64,000 nucleotides of DNA from Hofstenia miamia (GCA_004352715.1 SCFE01000054.1:1694653-1758652), one strand, 5' to 3'; shown: positions 25,690 through 37,881, counted from the first letter of the stretch. Translations and numbers: made by a program. Notes: generated by a model not told the origin, from the letters alone.

Positions 25690-25939
25690 AGGCATACACT
25701 TAAAAGATCTAATTGCAGTCAATACAGCGCTTCCAGATCGAAGTCAAGATGGGCTGATAAATGTAAAGAAGATGGTGCATCTTGGAAGTATTTTAGAAAG
25801 ACTTACACAGTTTAATCGCTCCCCGCCCCATATAGAACCCAACAAAGATCTTTGTAACATGATCCAAGCAGTGTTCCATTTAAAATACTCAGAGAATGAT
25901 ATCTATGAGCTTTCCTTAGCAAGAGAGCCTCGAAGTTCG
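25690..25939 (+). CDS. RASGRP: RasGRP exon 5: end of CDC25 domain
   Basis: The acceptor ATTTTAG ends at 25689 and the donor AGTTCG|GTATGT follows 25939. The first base completes an Ile codon from exon 4, giving IPI-I-GIHLKDL across the junction. The peptide contains GIHLKDLIAVNTALPD, LINVKKMVHLGSIL and IYELSLAREPR. GIHLKDL corresponds to the family's GVHLKDL, and the closing YELS-AREPR is a RasGRP hallmark. Confidence 0.94.
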
Positions 25940-26815
25940 GTATGTAAGAAGGAATGCAAAATTTCGTTAATAAAAAGTCACTATGCATGTAACAATTTGA
26001 TATTTATTATTTCAGATATTTCGAAGATATTGTGATATATTGAACATTTACTATCACTAAAATATATATATATATATATTGCATGCATACCTCATACCAT
26101 CAAAGTCGTATATACTTTATTTGCATTAAGTGAATAAGTGTCTCCAAATCTGACAATATCCGAATACAAGTCTCCTCAATTATGGGTATAGATCAGATAC
26201 GCAAACCCATCATGTCGTTTAAAAAATAAGCTTACAAAAAATTTAGCGCAAATATAAAGTTTGATGTAAATTCTTTACAAATCTTACACATGTACAATAA
26301 ATGAAATGTGTATTTTTTACAAAAAGATTAAATTAGGCATTTTAAAAGTTTCTTCTTAAGTAAATTCTGCTGAATAATGTTCTGGTTGGTAGTTGGGAGA
26401 CGAAACTCTTCAGAGTTGATCTTCTATGAAAATATCAAGATTCAGCAATGGACGAAAATTCTTTATAAGTCATGTAAACTCTACATTTATTCATCGTATT
26501 TAACAATAATATATCTGACAGTTCTAGGCATAAGGAGAAAGGATGTAGGTTAAGTTTAATAAGCTTTCCTTTGTAATTATCTGTGAAAGGAAACCGTTTA
26601 GTGCCGTTCAGTTTTAATCTCTCAAATAAAATTACTATTCCACATAATGAAATTCTAAATTTTTTTTCTGAACCTTTAATAAAAAACATTATATTTTTTT
26701 TTTAATCTGAAACTACTCAAACATTCCTAATAGTAAATATTTATAATATTTATGTTTATGAATTCTTTATAAATGATTTGTACGTGTAGATTAGCATAAA
26801 ATATTGTGTGCTTAG

Positions 26816-27033
26816 TGTTCTCCAATGAAGCCCCCAGTATTCGCCATGTGGGCTGCAGGCATAAGTTGTACGCCAGATCAATCCACCTTAAACTCTCACA
26901 TTAGCGCTATGGTTGAAGCAGTTTTTAAGAATTACGACACCAATGGCGATGGTTACATAAGTACAAACGAGTTCGACGAAATTGCCACAAACTTCCCATT
27001 CATAGACAGTTTCTGTGTTCTGGACATTAATAG
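26816..27033 (+). CDS. RASGRP: RasGRP exon 6: EF-hand 1
   Basis: The acceptor GCTTAG ends at 26815 and the donor AATAG|GTACAG follows 27033 (phase 2). After a proline-rich start and the family motif WAAGIS-TPD comes a helix, MVEAVFKNY. Next is a canonical Ca2+ loop, DTNGDGYISTNE, with ligands at positions 1, 3, 5, 7 and 12. The following NFPFIDSFCVLDIN matches the RasGRP FPF--SFCV-D signature and starts the second EF loop. Confidence 0.95.
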
Positions 27034-27090
27034 GTACAGCCTTGTAAATCAAAAAATGGTATTCGACTCATAAAATGAATAGTACTTTGA

Positions 27091-27600
27091 CACTAGAACT
27101 CCGAACCGGTCATTTGTGACCGTTTTTGATGCAATTGTTAAACAACTACTTCCCTAAATGTAAAAATTTTTACAAGTTTACACCTATATTCACTAATTCT
27201 GCTGTAAAGTACGAATTGATGACATTTTCGGAAAACAGATAGACTTAGATATTAAAAATCATTAATAGTCCTTAAACTCCGAAAACCGGTCATTTGTGAC
27301 ACAGACTAAACATTTCATGCATGCGCTTGTGTAGTTATATTTATGCAGTAATATACTTTATATTGAGCATGTATTTAACAGTTTTGATCATTTTAGTTTA
27401 AAATTAATGGCAAGAGAAGCATCAAAACGGGCTCTTAATCAAATTATGTGGGATATTGCATCAGATAGCAGTAGCAGTGTTTATTAAAAATGAACCTGAA
27501 TGCCTGTATAAATCTCACTGTACTAAATGCTACACAAATACCGGTCATTTATGACCGGATTAGGAATTAAAGGGTGTATTAAATGTTCTGAGTGCTAGTA
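27091..27600 (+). mobile_element. piggyBac-like element, degenerate
   Basis: The ends CACTAGAACTCCGAAC and, reversed, TACTAGCACTCAGAAC are imperfect inverted repeats. They are flanked by TTGA on the left and TTAA on the right, the latter being the piggyBac target. Palindromic GGTCATTTGTGACC-like motifs recur inside (near 27108, 27285 and 27540), as in many piggyBac relatives. A short frame, MAREASKRALNQIMWDI then SDSSSS, from about 27409 resembles a piggyBac transposase N-terminus. It begins 57 bp after RasGRP exon 6. Confidence 0.6.
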
Positions 27601-28055
27601 TTAATAGGTGTATTCTGGAAATTTGATACCATGCAAAAACGTTTCAAATCCATTATATGGTTATATTCTTGCATAATGTTGAAAATCAATATTTTATATT
27701 TTCAATTTTTAGATATATTGGTAATGAAGTAAGTTTAATTGAAATTGTTTAGAAATAGGTCTAAATTCAATATATTGTAAATTATATGTAAATAAACTTT
27801 TAATGAATAAGTTATTTACAAATTTATTTGCAATTTGCATAGTTCTGATAAAATGAATAAATGAGACTACACTCTGTAAAAATATAATTTGTAAGAATTC
27901 CACAATCCTTAAGTTTTTAATTTTTTAAAAATCATGGTAATACTCGAAAACCTGATTTCCAAAATATTCACAATATAACAAAGAATCATATCATAAAAAT
28001 ATATTTTGTTAAATATGAGCTTAAATTTATTAATAAATAATTTGTGCTTTTATAG

Positions 28056-28194
28056 TGATGGAATGATAAGCAAAGAGGAAATGAAGCAGTACTTTAAAAC
28101 AGCCAACAACCTAATGTTAAGAAGTGGATTCCAGCATGATTTTCAAGAGCACACATACTTCAAGCCTTCCTTTTGCGCGCACTGTACAGGATTG
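28056..28194 (+). CDS. RASGRP: RasGRP exon 7: EF-hand 2 and start of C1
   Basis: The acceptor TTATAG ends at 28055 and the donor GGATTG|GTAAGT follows 28194. The first base completes Ser, giving the loop DINSDGMISKEE across the splice, a canonical EF-hand. Then come MKQYF and the first C1 half, HDFQEHTYFKPSFCAHCTGL. His, 12 residues, then C-x2-C are the first zinc ligands. Confidence 0.95.
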
Positions 28195-28558
28195 GTAAGT
28201 AGATTTCGTTGAGAAGCTTTGTACATGTGCATTAGGCAGTCTATTTGCAAAAAAATAATTTGTTAATATTCCCTCATCAATACTAAGATGAAACTTTTCA
28301 TACTATTTTCAAAAATGGAGATTAATTTTGTAAATCTAAAGAAAATAGCCGCCAACCATTGCATTTAGGCGAATTGTTTCAGTTAATTAGGATCGGCAAA
28401 ATGCTTGTCAACTATTTTCCTGAAAATTTGAATAGAAACGTCAACACCCATAGATCTATTAACCATGAAAGCTAAGGGATTAAAAAGGAACCCTTGCTTC
28501 CTCAAAATCGGCAAAATGCTAAGACACACATATTGCGCTTAAATAATATAGTTTCCAC

Positions 28559-28630
28559 CAGACTTGTCGACGAGCCAAAGATTCTAAGCTCGGCTCGGCT
28601 CGTTAGAAGCTCGACTCGTTGATAAGTCTG
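28559..28630. mobile_element. 72 bp hAT micro-MITE with near-perfect TSD
   Basis: The direct repeats GTTTCCAC (28551-28558) and GTTTACAC (28631-28638) differ at one base. The element starts CAGACTTGTCGACGAGCC and ends GACTCGTTGATAAGTCTG, an imperfect inverted repeat of the CGGCTCG hAT family. Almost nothing lies between the ends apart from two CGGCTCG motifs. It lies in RasGRP intron 7. Confidence 0.8.
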
Positions 28631-28773
28631 GTTTACACAGAATTTGATCTTTGAAAAATCGAAGTAATGTTTATAATTGAATTTGTGATGGATATAGCGC
28701 TGTTTGAAAAAAAGTAATACTTTGTGCATACAGCACAGTAGGNCTCTAATTAGCGCCTTTTGGAATTTAGCTC

Positions 28774-28776
<3 letters not shown>

Positions 28777-28814
<38 letters not shown>

Positions 28815-28817
28815 ATA
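28777..28817. repeat. (TA)n microsatellite
   Basis: TA dinucleotide tract just after a single ambiguous base at 28743. Confidence 0.85.
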
Positions 28818-29309
28818 TACAGCATGTCACTAGAAAATGTACCTGTGATATTGCTCAATTTATAACTGAATGCGAAAAGACAAAATATTCTTGTATATAA
28901 ATTATATACAGCCTAAGAACTTCTTCGTTGTTATTCAAAAAAGGAATATGTGAAAATTGTTTTTTTCTATCAAATTTGGAAAATTTGATTCCAATTTTCA
29001 ATTCTCTTCTTTTGAAATATTTGCCCATCGTAAGCATAAATGTAAATAATTATAAAAAACAAGCGAGGTTTTTTGAAATTTTAAAACATAGTTGTTGATG
29101 CACTTTTATTCAAAATCTAAATAATTAAGTCCAAGCATTTCAAGGTGAATAATGGTATGTAGCAATATCATTTGTAATGGTATCTTATGTCATGGGTTTA
29201 CATGATTTTTCTATGACAAACAAAATCCATGTAACTACTAGATAAGAGTTTTAAGAAGTCTTTCATCCAATAATAAGATATTTTGATGTATTTTGAAATA
29301 TCAAATATA

Positions 29310-29310
<1 letters not shown>

Positions 29311-29343
<33 letters not shown>
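29311..29343. repeat. (ATT)n microsatellite
   Basis: About ten ATT units in RasGRP intron 7. Confidence 0.85.
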
Positions 29344-29344
<1 letters not shown>

Positions 29345-30548
29345 AACGAAAATTATCTATTTAATTTTTTTTAAATCTCCAAAACAGTTAAAACATTCGT
29401 ATTTATAATATTCTCGAACTTTTTTTAATGAAAGAAAAAATCATTTCACAATCGATTTAAGCATTAATAATTCATTCTCCCATAATATTTATTGTCTAAT
29501 TGACTTTTGAGCCATTGAAGTTTTTAGATTCTGTAAATAGCAATCAAGGTTTTCTCTGGAAACAAAGGCAATTTTATATTTAAAGCCACCTGTTGCGAAA
29601 ACGAAATTGTTAATAGGATGATTTCAACTTTTGAAGAATGAGAAACTGCTGATAATTTATTTTAGAGAATTGCAAATTTCAACTCTGTATTTTTAATTTT
29701 ACAGAGATTCGAAAATTGCTAAGTTCAGGGAATGCGTAGAAGCTGATTTTCAAACATATATTTAAAATCAAAAATTTCTTTTATGGTATGAGCAAAAATC
29801 AAGAAACGTGTCACTGAGCAGTACATCAAGATTCGAACACTACCATTTCATCTTCTATATGCTTACTTGAAAAGCATTAAAACTAATTTTTCAACAAGAA
29901 ATAAACCTTTATTTCGCCTCCCATTTGCTCGTACAAATCACGGCAAGCGTAGTTTTCCATATGTGGCAACAAAACTATACAATTAATTTATTGTAATATA
30001 ATGGAGAAATCCATATTTTATTGTAAATTTTAGTCCTATTTGCTCCTGATTTTGAACAAAATTAAGATTTATCTATCTATATTTAAATTGAATAACTAAG
30101 CATCAATGTTCCTTTGAATTAAATTTTTGTCATGATTTCACCATTTCATAATTATTGAAAACCCGATATTGTGCCCTGATGCGACGAACTTTTGATAAAG
30201 AAAACCCAATTCTTTTTGTTTTGAAGTAAATTGATGTTTGAAGACACTTTTGAATTATAAAGTAAATGCGGTCGAACTCATCTTATAACTCCATCTTTTT
30301 CAACAGGAAGTTGAACATTCTTCCTCTTCTTTCTTAACAATGAACCCATTTTATATTTATGCTAAATTTCTTTATAGGATGAATTTGTTCTTTACTGCAA
30401 AAATCGTTGTTTTCAATTCTTGAAATACTTTAATGAACATTTTTAAAAACATATTTGCATTTGATATACAAATATCAATAATATTTTGCAGACTGTATTG
30501 CTACGAATTATCTTTAGTAAATAAAAAATGTCTAAGGCAGTAATATCT

Positions 30549-30550
<2 letters not shown>
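29344..30550. other. Intronic DNA, no gene
   Basis: AT-rich; nothing recognisable. Confidence 0.55.

Positions 30551-30602
<52 letters not shown>
30551..30602. repeat. (TA)n microsatellite
   Basis: Uninterrupted TA tract of about 50 bp. Confidence 0.9.
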
Positions 30603-30604
<2 letters not shown>

Positions 30605-30929
30605 GGTATATATATTTTTCTTTTTAAATTATATACTTGGTGTGTGACTAAAAAAGAATGAGACCTTGATATATGTAAGATTAAAATATTTATTTTACTT
30701 CCATTACTTAAAAATTTCAAATTTTATGTTTCAAATCGAACTAAACTTGATGAATAGTAGTAGTAGTAGTAGTAGAAGAACGTATATTTAAAATATAGGC
30801 AAAAATAACTTCACTGCAAAATAACTGCAGAAATATAACAAAGATTATCAATAATTATTAAAATATGCACTAAAGTAAGGAATGAATTGATCTCTTCGCA
30901 CAGATAAGTTTATTCTTTCCATTCGGAAT

Positions 30930-32200
30930 TTACCAGAGTGAGTGAGCTTGGGAGGAATTAAATGATGCAGATGATGGTTAGGGCTTAGGGTGGAGAATCT
31001 TCGAAAAGTTTCGAACCCAGGTGAATACGACGATATTTTAGAATAATACGAGGTTGATTTGAGTCATTGACTATGGCCTGTGCACGATTTAAGATCGATT
31101 GGAGTTTTTTTTCAAACACTTACGGTAATTTTATAAAGCATTATGATGCATATTCAAAAATAGAGATTCTTGTACTGAAGCATATCAAGAATAAAAATTT
31201 CTTGTCAATGATTGGTCTCATCTGTCTTAAACAAAAAAGATTCGCTGATGCCTTTTTGCTTATATTTCGAATGTGATTTTCCCATTTAAGATCATCAGAA
31301 ATAGTGATGCCCCGCAAGCGGTTAGCATGCACCGTAGCAAAATCTGCCGGTAAAATGTGTTTTGTCTTACCAAATAACATCTGCCAAGATTTGTCGTCAT
31401 TTATGGTTAGACAGTTTAAACGTGCTCATTTCCGAATTGATGGCATTTCCGAGAAGTGGGCGTTTGATTTTTTAATTGGTATCACAAACGTGACATCATC
31501 TGCATATTTTAATATGTAGTTGAGCGGATGACTAGTACTGAGATCAGTAATGAAGACTTTGAATAGGAGCGAACCGAGTATTGACCCCTGGAGAACATTA
31601 GACCAGATGGATTTGTTGACACTCCGTTTACTGTGATGTTTGAGTTGAAAGGACCTAAGTGATAAATAGTCGTTCATCAAGATAATAAAACCACTTGGGA
31701 AATTGAGTTCAGTGAGTTTATCAATAATGATTGCAAACAGTAACTAGTCGAAAGCTTTAAAGAAGTCTATGGCTTGAATTAAGACTCCATCAAAATGATT
31801 GTCATTGCAGTATTTAGTTATGACATGAAGGATCATTATGAGCGATGTCGTGGTGGACCGTCGTTTAGTGTATGCAAATTGATGGATATCCAACCTGTTT
31901 ATTAAATCAGGATCCAAACTAGATCTTAAAATCTCGAAAGTTTTCGAGAGTAGCGGAAATGAAGCTATTGGTCAAAAGAAGAAATCATTCATGTCGGAAC
32001 TTTTGAGAATAGGAGTATTAAAGAAAACTTCCAAAACTTTGGAAAGACTCTCAATACATGTGTTGAAAATCCATAAACCACTTTTGAGCAATATCGAAGG
32101 AATACCATCTAAGTCAATAGACTTGGATGTTTACACTAATCAAGAAGTTTTATAATGCATCAACAATGGTTAATTCAGCATATTTTCTGAATAATCTGTA
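30930..32200 (-). mobile_element. LINE reverse transcriptase relic
   Basis: On the minus strand, fragments appear in RT order. A KAFD-like stretch near 31770 is followed by LTELNFPSGFIILMNDYLSLR. Next come SNVLQGSILGSLLF (for VPQGSILGPLLF), the catalytic box ILKYADDVTF near 31515, and GITISDDLKWENHI. This is the palm and thumb of a CR1/jockey-type LINE. Frameshifts and stops separate the pieces, so it is inactive. It lies antisense in RasGRP intron 7. Confidence 0.75.
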
Positions 32201-32837
32201 TTCTGGTGGCGAGAAATGGTGAAAGTTACGTACAGAGCATACACTCCTTAATGATTTGCTCCCTCAAATAGACAATGATGCAACAGCAGAAGAGGCATGG
32301 AAATGTGGTAGCAACCACCATATTCCCCCGATCTTAACAGATGCGATTGGTGGTTGTTCAATTTGCGGAAAAAATATCTCAACCCGATCAGCTAGGAAGA
32401 TGAAAATGATGTGTTGAAGGAATCGCTGCATTTCCCAAAGAGCACTTAAATAAAGAGTTCCAAAACCAAGTTGAACAGTTGAATGCAATTTTCAGCATGT
32501 AACAAACTCTGGTGAAGAAAATGCTATAAATTTAAACATGTTTGATATTTTTGCTTGCTTTTGTTCAAATGAAAATTTGATTATGTCATTCTTTTTTAGT
32601 CACCATAAATAATATATAAATTAATGCATTATTCTTGTTACTCCATTTTACTTTTCAATATAAAATATTGCAAGATATTGTTCCGTATCTCATTTGATTT
32701 TTTGTCATTTCTCGCATTTCTATACTCTGAATATATATATATATATATTGAAAATTCTAAATAAGTCAAAGTTTATCAAAGGTTCAAAAAGTAAAAAGTG
32801 CAGAAAACTTCTTTTATTAATGAAAAAGAGAAATTTA

Positions 32838-33900
32838 ATAAACGATTTACAAATTGTCTAAAACGAAGAACTTTGGTTTGATTTATATAAGAAATTTCAT
32901 AGTATTAGATGCCAGCCAAGTCTTATGTATGGACTTCGGAAAACATCCACATTTGAAACCCATTTTATTTATGATTAATTATACTGTTTATATACTTTCG
33001 AAATGGTTAGACAAATTATTGAAAAAGCACATTCCATCAAACTATAATTTAGTAGATACTTTTGATTTTCTTAAGCGAAAGAATGATTTTGAAAACATGC
33101 TTAATAAAAAAATTCATGGTAAGTTTTGATATAAAATCATTTTTTGCAATCATTCCTATAAGAAAAGCCATTGATCACATCTTGAATTTAATACTAGAAC
33201 ATGAAATTATCATATCCCATACTAGATTAATGAAATGGTTTAAAATTGCATGTCTCAATGTAAAATATATTTTTAATGGAACTATCTATGAACAAAGAGA
33301 AGGCTTGGAATGGGATCGCCATTATTTCCTACCGTTGCAAGTTTTTCTATGGATATAAATGAATAAGAATTTAACACATCAAAGATGAAAAATTCATTTG
33401 TATATTATGAATGAGTTGATGACATATTTGCTGTTTGAAGATAAAGAAAATTTAGAAAATTTTATAAAATTTTTAAATGGATACCTCCCTGAAATACGGT
33501 TTACAATAGAAGAAGAAAAAATCACAATTTAAGTTATCTAGACGTAGAAATAACTTTGAACCAACGCTACCATGAAAAAAAGATGTATTGCAAACGATCA
33601 AATACCACTTTATGCATCTCTTATTAATCTTTTTGTGACCCAAAATACAAGATAAACATAATTAAGTGCTTATTAAAATATTTTCAAATTAACATAACAT
33701 AATTGAGTCGATCTCCGAATTGTATGAAATATTTGAAAAGAACGGCTATCCACATAAATTAATTTAGAAAATTGTTGACCAAGCCCTCACTTCAAAATCC
33801 ATTGAATGCAACCAAGTTATTCACGAAGATATAATACCAATATTTTGGAAACTACCACATATTGAAGATCAAAAATATCTTTTATAATCACGCATTAAGA
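32838..33900 (+). mobile_element. Penelope-like element RT relic
   Basis: The plus strand shows motifs typical of Penelope-like RTs. KPILFMINYTVYILSKWLDKLL is like SP-Y-LAK-LD-LL. MGSPLFPTVASFSMD is visible near 33310 in a second frame, and a decayed VDDIFAV box at about 33416 replaces YVDD. NLSYLDVEITL near 33530 is followed by a KRSNTTL stretch. At least three frameshifts are needed. No GIY-YIG endonuclease was seen. It lies in RasGRP intron 7. Confidence 0.65.
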
Positions 33901-34303
33901 TCATTAATGCTCGAAATTCGAGTCGAGGTCCAAAAACTAAAATCAGCTTGATATTTGCTTGAATGTAATCTATTTTTCTGTGGAAGAATCCATCGACTGT
34001 TCACTATTTATCTCAAATTGTGAGCCATCAGGCTTGGTATATTTCATTTAGTTGTAGATCTCTATAGGGTAGCACATTTATTTATAGCTTAGTGAGAAAA
34101 ATATGTCTATAGGCCTATCTACTTGCAACTCTCGAGTTAGGGCTTCCATTTGACTCGAATCTACAAATGTCAGCTCGCAGTGGCCTAATATATGTGGGGC
34201 TAGGATAAGAGTTGGCTAAATATCAACGAAATAATTTAGAAACATATCATTTTATCCACGTTTGAAGCAAACTGATTACTATAGTTGCTAAAAAATTTTT
34301 TAG

Positions 34304-34436
34304 ATGTGGGGTATCATTAAACAAGGAGTTCGTTGTAAAATCTGCTCTGTCAGTGCTCACAAACATTGTTCTCCCCACATTGTTCACGAGTGCAGAAGTC
34401 GAATTGATTCTAGTACTTCATCAAATGAAAGCAAAG
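34304..34436 (+). CDS. RASGRP: RasGRP exon 8: second half of C1 domain
   Basis: The acceptor TTTTTAG ends at 34303 and the donor GCAAAG|GTTAGT follows 34436 (phase 1). The peptide MWGIIKQGVRCKICSVSAHK continues to HECRSR. With exon 7 it completes the C1 pattern H-x12-C-x2-C-x13-C-x2-C-x4-H-x2-C-x7-C with every ligand present. The WGIIKQG loop and its Gln are as in diacylglycerol-responsive C1 domains. Confidence 0.95.
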
Positions 34437-34859
34437 GTTAGTTTTTACAGAGTCATTTAGAGAAGCGATTTCAGGAATTTTTCGTCGTGACTATTTGATA
34501 TAAACTTGTCTAAGTAGACATTATCTACACGTTAATGTTATTATGAACATATTTGGTATTAGTTTCTTCGAGTTACTTTGATAATTTTTTCTGTATTTAT
34601 TTGATCCTGACTATACAGTATAAATATAGTGGTTTTCTATGCTTTATTGTTGCATTTAATATAAAATGTTCGCAGAAATTTAAAATTTCTGTACTGAAAT
34701 TTATATTTTCCCTGTTTTAATATAAATTGATTATCAAATTTTAATAGATACGAAATATATAGTAATGCTCACAGTGATGATGAAATAATATCTACGAAAT
34801 ATCTTATAATATGCATAGAGAAAATTCAAGTGTTCCATGAGCTTTTTATAATTTGCAAA

Positions 34860-34929
<70 letters not shown>

Positions 34930-34972
34930 TACATACATATATACATACATATATATATATACATATGTATAG
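34860..34972. repeat. (AT)n/(ACAT)n compound microsatellite
   Basis: Alternating AT and ACAT units over about 110 bp at the left border of a LINE fragment. Confidence 0.9.
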
Positions 34973-34989
34973 AGAGAGAAAAACCAATG

Positions 34990-36290
34990 GGCTCTGACAG
35001 TGTTGCACAATGTCAACACTATGACTCTTAATGGAGCTGATGTAGTCAGATTATTCTCGTTAGACCCCAGCAAGGCGTTTAATCGTGCGCCACATTCTTT
35101 GATAGCAGACAATTTGAGAGCATAGTGTCCCACGCTAAGCTCATTTATCTACAATGTCATAATCAATTTTCTTCCACACGTAAACAGTATGTTACTGACG
35201 GGGGTGAAGCTTCGAAATTGGTCACATTAATTGTAGAGTTCCTCAGGGAACGTTGTTGGGTCCTCCTGCTCTTAATGTTTCCTATTCAAGTTTGAAACCT
35301 GGGGATGTTTCGATGTTACTTGTGAAATATGCTGATGATCTGACACCTACACTTTTTATGCACTTGGTTTATGATTCCACTGAAATGCTCTTACGGCAAC
35401 TTATGACTTGGTGCTCGCTGAATAATTTCATCCTGAATGAAGCGAAGTCGAAGGAGCTTCGTGTTTTTTGCAAAATTTATCTGAAACTATTGTCAACAGT
35501 CTATGGTATACCAGTCGTCAAAGAACTCACACTCCTGGGTATCACTTTCAATTAAAATCTCTCTTTTCTCCCACATATCCGAAAAGCCACAAAAAGAGCT
35601 GCTTCAAATTTATATCTCCATATGAAATTCCGGCACTTGGGTTACTCAAAGTGTGAACTAGAAACTCTTTTATAAAGCTCTCGTATTGTCCATTCTCACG
35701 TTTGGTATTACCGTCTGGGGAGGGTTGCCTCAATCCGCCCTCAAACTTGTTGATGACTTCCAGAAACGCCTCTAAAGGATCTCATTCACAAAGCAGATGA
35801 CCGGCGCTACCAGAAGATAGCTGACAACATCAACCACCCCTCTGAACACTCCTGCCTCAGCGGTCCCAATATGCTGCTGAAAAACTGAGAACGAAGCCAC
35901 CCCCACAAAACACGTTCAAAACTACTTTNNNNNNNNNNNNNNNNNNNNNTGAAATTCCGGCACTTGGGTTACTCAAAGTGTGAACTAGAAACTCTTTTAT
36001 AAAGCTCTCGTATTGTCCATTCTCACGTTTGGTATTACCGTCTGGGGAGGGTTGCCTCAATCCGCCCTCAAACTTGTTGATGACTTCCAGAAACGCCTCT
36101 AAAGGATCTCATTCACAAAGCAGATGACCGGCGCTACCAGAAGATAGCTGACAACATCAACCACCCCTCTGAACACTCCTGCCTCAGCGGTCCCAATATG
36201 CTGCTGAAAAACTGAGAACGAAGCCACCCCCACAAAACACGTTCAAAACTACTTTCTTTCAGAATCCATTTCCCAATTCTGGGTCAACTT
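34990..36290 (+). mobile_element. CR1/L2-like LINE 3' fragment
   Basis: The plus strand shows DPSKAFNRAPHS (about 35067), RVPQGTLLGPPA, the catalytic LVKYADDLTP (about 35322) and WCSLNNFILNEAKSKE. After a frameshift, YKALVLSILTFGITVWGG follows and then a C-terminal tail. This is an RT from the KAFD box to the carboxyl end. It is 5'-truncated at the microsatellite and broken by stops. The 3' part is doubled by the gap at 35929-35949. It lies in RasGRP intron 8. Confidence 0.8.
35623..36255. other. N gap flanked by identical 306 bp direct copies
   Basis: 35623-35928 equals 35950-36255, with 21 Ns at 35929-35949 between them. Both copies abut the gap exactly. This is probably an unmerged contig overlap rather than a tandem duplication. 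Confidence 0.85.
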
Positions 36291-36303
36291 CATGGGTATT
36301 GAC

Positions 36304-36641
36304 CAGGCTCGTAGCAACGGGGGCCCCCTAGACAACAAAGCTAATAGCAAAATCAGCATGTAAAAATAAAATTTGTTAATGCAGTTGTTGGAACATGGTT
36401 CCTAATAATGCAATTCTAAGGTTTATTTTGTCTATATTTTTAAAAAATTTTTTGCGGCGCTTCACCCCGCCTTTCGTCACTTACTTGATCACTATACGAG
36501 ATGACCTCACAAATCAGAAAATCCGCAAAATCCCATGAATGCAACAATGTTATTTTATGTTATAAAGAAAGTCGAAATTTCCATCAACCCCTCCTAAATG
36601 CGCATCGACCCCCTTAGATGACTATGCTGGCTACGGGCCTG
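36304..36641. mobile_element. hAT MITE with 8 bp TSD
   Basis: The direct repeats GTATTGAC (36296-36303) and GTATTCAC (36642-36649) differ at one base. The element begins CAGGCTCGTAGC and ends, reversed, CAGGCCCGTAGC. It is 338 bp, with no coding content. It lies in RasGRP intron 8, immediately after the LINE fragment. Confidence 0.8.
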
Positions 36642-36707
36642 GTATTCACTTAGGATTTTTAATGTTGATTCAGATGTATTTTCTGATAAAAATAATACTT
36701 TACTATT

Positions 36708-36757
36708 ATATATATATATATATGTATGTATATATGTATATATGTATATATGTATAA
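36708..36757. repeat. (TA)n/(TATG)n microsatellite
   Basis: TA tract grading into TATGTATA units. Confidence 0.85.
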
Positions 36758-37007
36758 ATGTCATTCATAACAAAAGAAATTGCTTAGTAAAGTGTCGTTT
36801 AATTTCAACTCATGATCGGGATAAAGATTTATTATCTAATCATGTGCAACTTTGCCTAATCCCGTCATTCACTACTCTTGGAATAAACTTAGCATATTTC
36901 AGAATTTTACAAAATTCCTTTAATAGATAATATTTTTGCAAAATATTATAGTACTTCCTGCCAATTAGTAGAAAATAGCTAATAAGGCAATTTAGATTTA
37001 ACAATAG

Positions 37008-37192
37008 CATCTAAACGAAGAATGTCTAAGCGAAACAAACCCTTTAAAGAGCGAGCTGCCCAAACAGATACACTACACTTGCAATCATCACCTGGATCTT
37101 GGTCTTCAGATTACAGTAGTCTGGAGTCGTCATCTTTTAACTCACCCACAGATGATATAGGATTTCAAGAAAAATATAGACAGCTTGAAGAG
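37008..37192 (+). CDS. RASGRP: RasGRP exon 9: linker with QTDT motif
   Basis: The acceptor CAATAG ends at 37007 and the donor GAAGAG|GTAGTG follows 37192. Two bases complete an Ala codon from exon 8; the end is phase 0. A basic start (SKRRMSKRNKPFKERAAQTDT) resembles the HKATQTES stretch of vertebrate RasGRPs. A Ser-rich region likely to be disordered follows, then EKYRQLEE, the start of the coiled coil. An acceptor 12 bp upstream is also in phase. Confidence 0.82.
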
Positions 37193-37881
37193 GTAGTGTA
37201 CTAATAACCCATTGCCTCTAATATATTTTTGATGAACTTACTCAGTTTGTATTATGTATGTGTGGGCATAATTCCGTGTTTGAGAGGGTGTTAATATTCT
37301 TTTAAGGCAGCCTTTTCTTATTAACGGTATTAAGGAATTAAACATAATTTGTAGTAGACGTTTATGAATTCATTAGATTGAGCAGTAAACTTGAAAATTT
37401 GGCTTTACATATAAATAGAAATGTTGAATATGTATTCCAAATGGAAATTAGAAACCTGTGCTTAGGATTATCTAAGTTGGCTCACTTACCAATTTTGAGC
37501 AAAAATTTAATCGTTTATAATGACTTTCAAAGATTTCTAAGCAAAGATATTGAAAATATATACAATGTACAAAGTGTTTTTTCATCTTTCCCGATCTAAA
37601 AATTTAATACAATCGCCTCTAGTGGACACATTTTAATAAATTTGGTCTTGATCGAAAGAATTTTGTTTAGGGTTTGTTTTCATAAAATATTAAAATAGGC
37701 CGACTGGAAGCGATTTTATTAAATTTTTTAAATTGAGACAGATAAAAAAACACGCTGCATTTTCTAAAATTGAAGAAAAATGCTATGCAATTGTATATGA
37801 GTTATGTAAGAATAAATCAATTTTGATTCGCTCTTTGACTTAATTCTAGATTTATTCAGAACTCTGAAAAAAATCGTTTAG

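Noticed and set aside
37378-37599. 73-codon frame in the last RasGRP intron
   Set aside because: An alternative terminal exon was considered, but the in-phase continuation hits a stop within four codons and the peptide has no family match.
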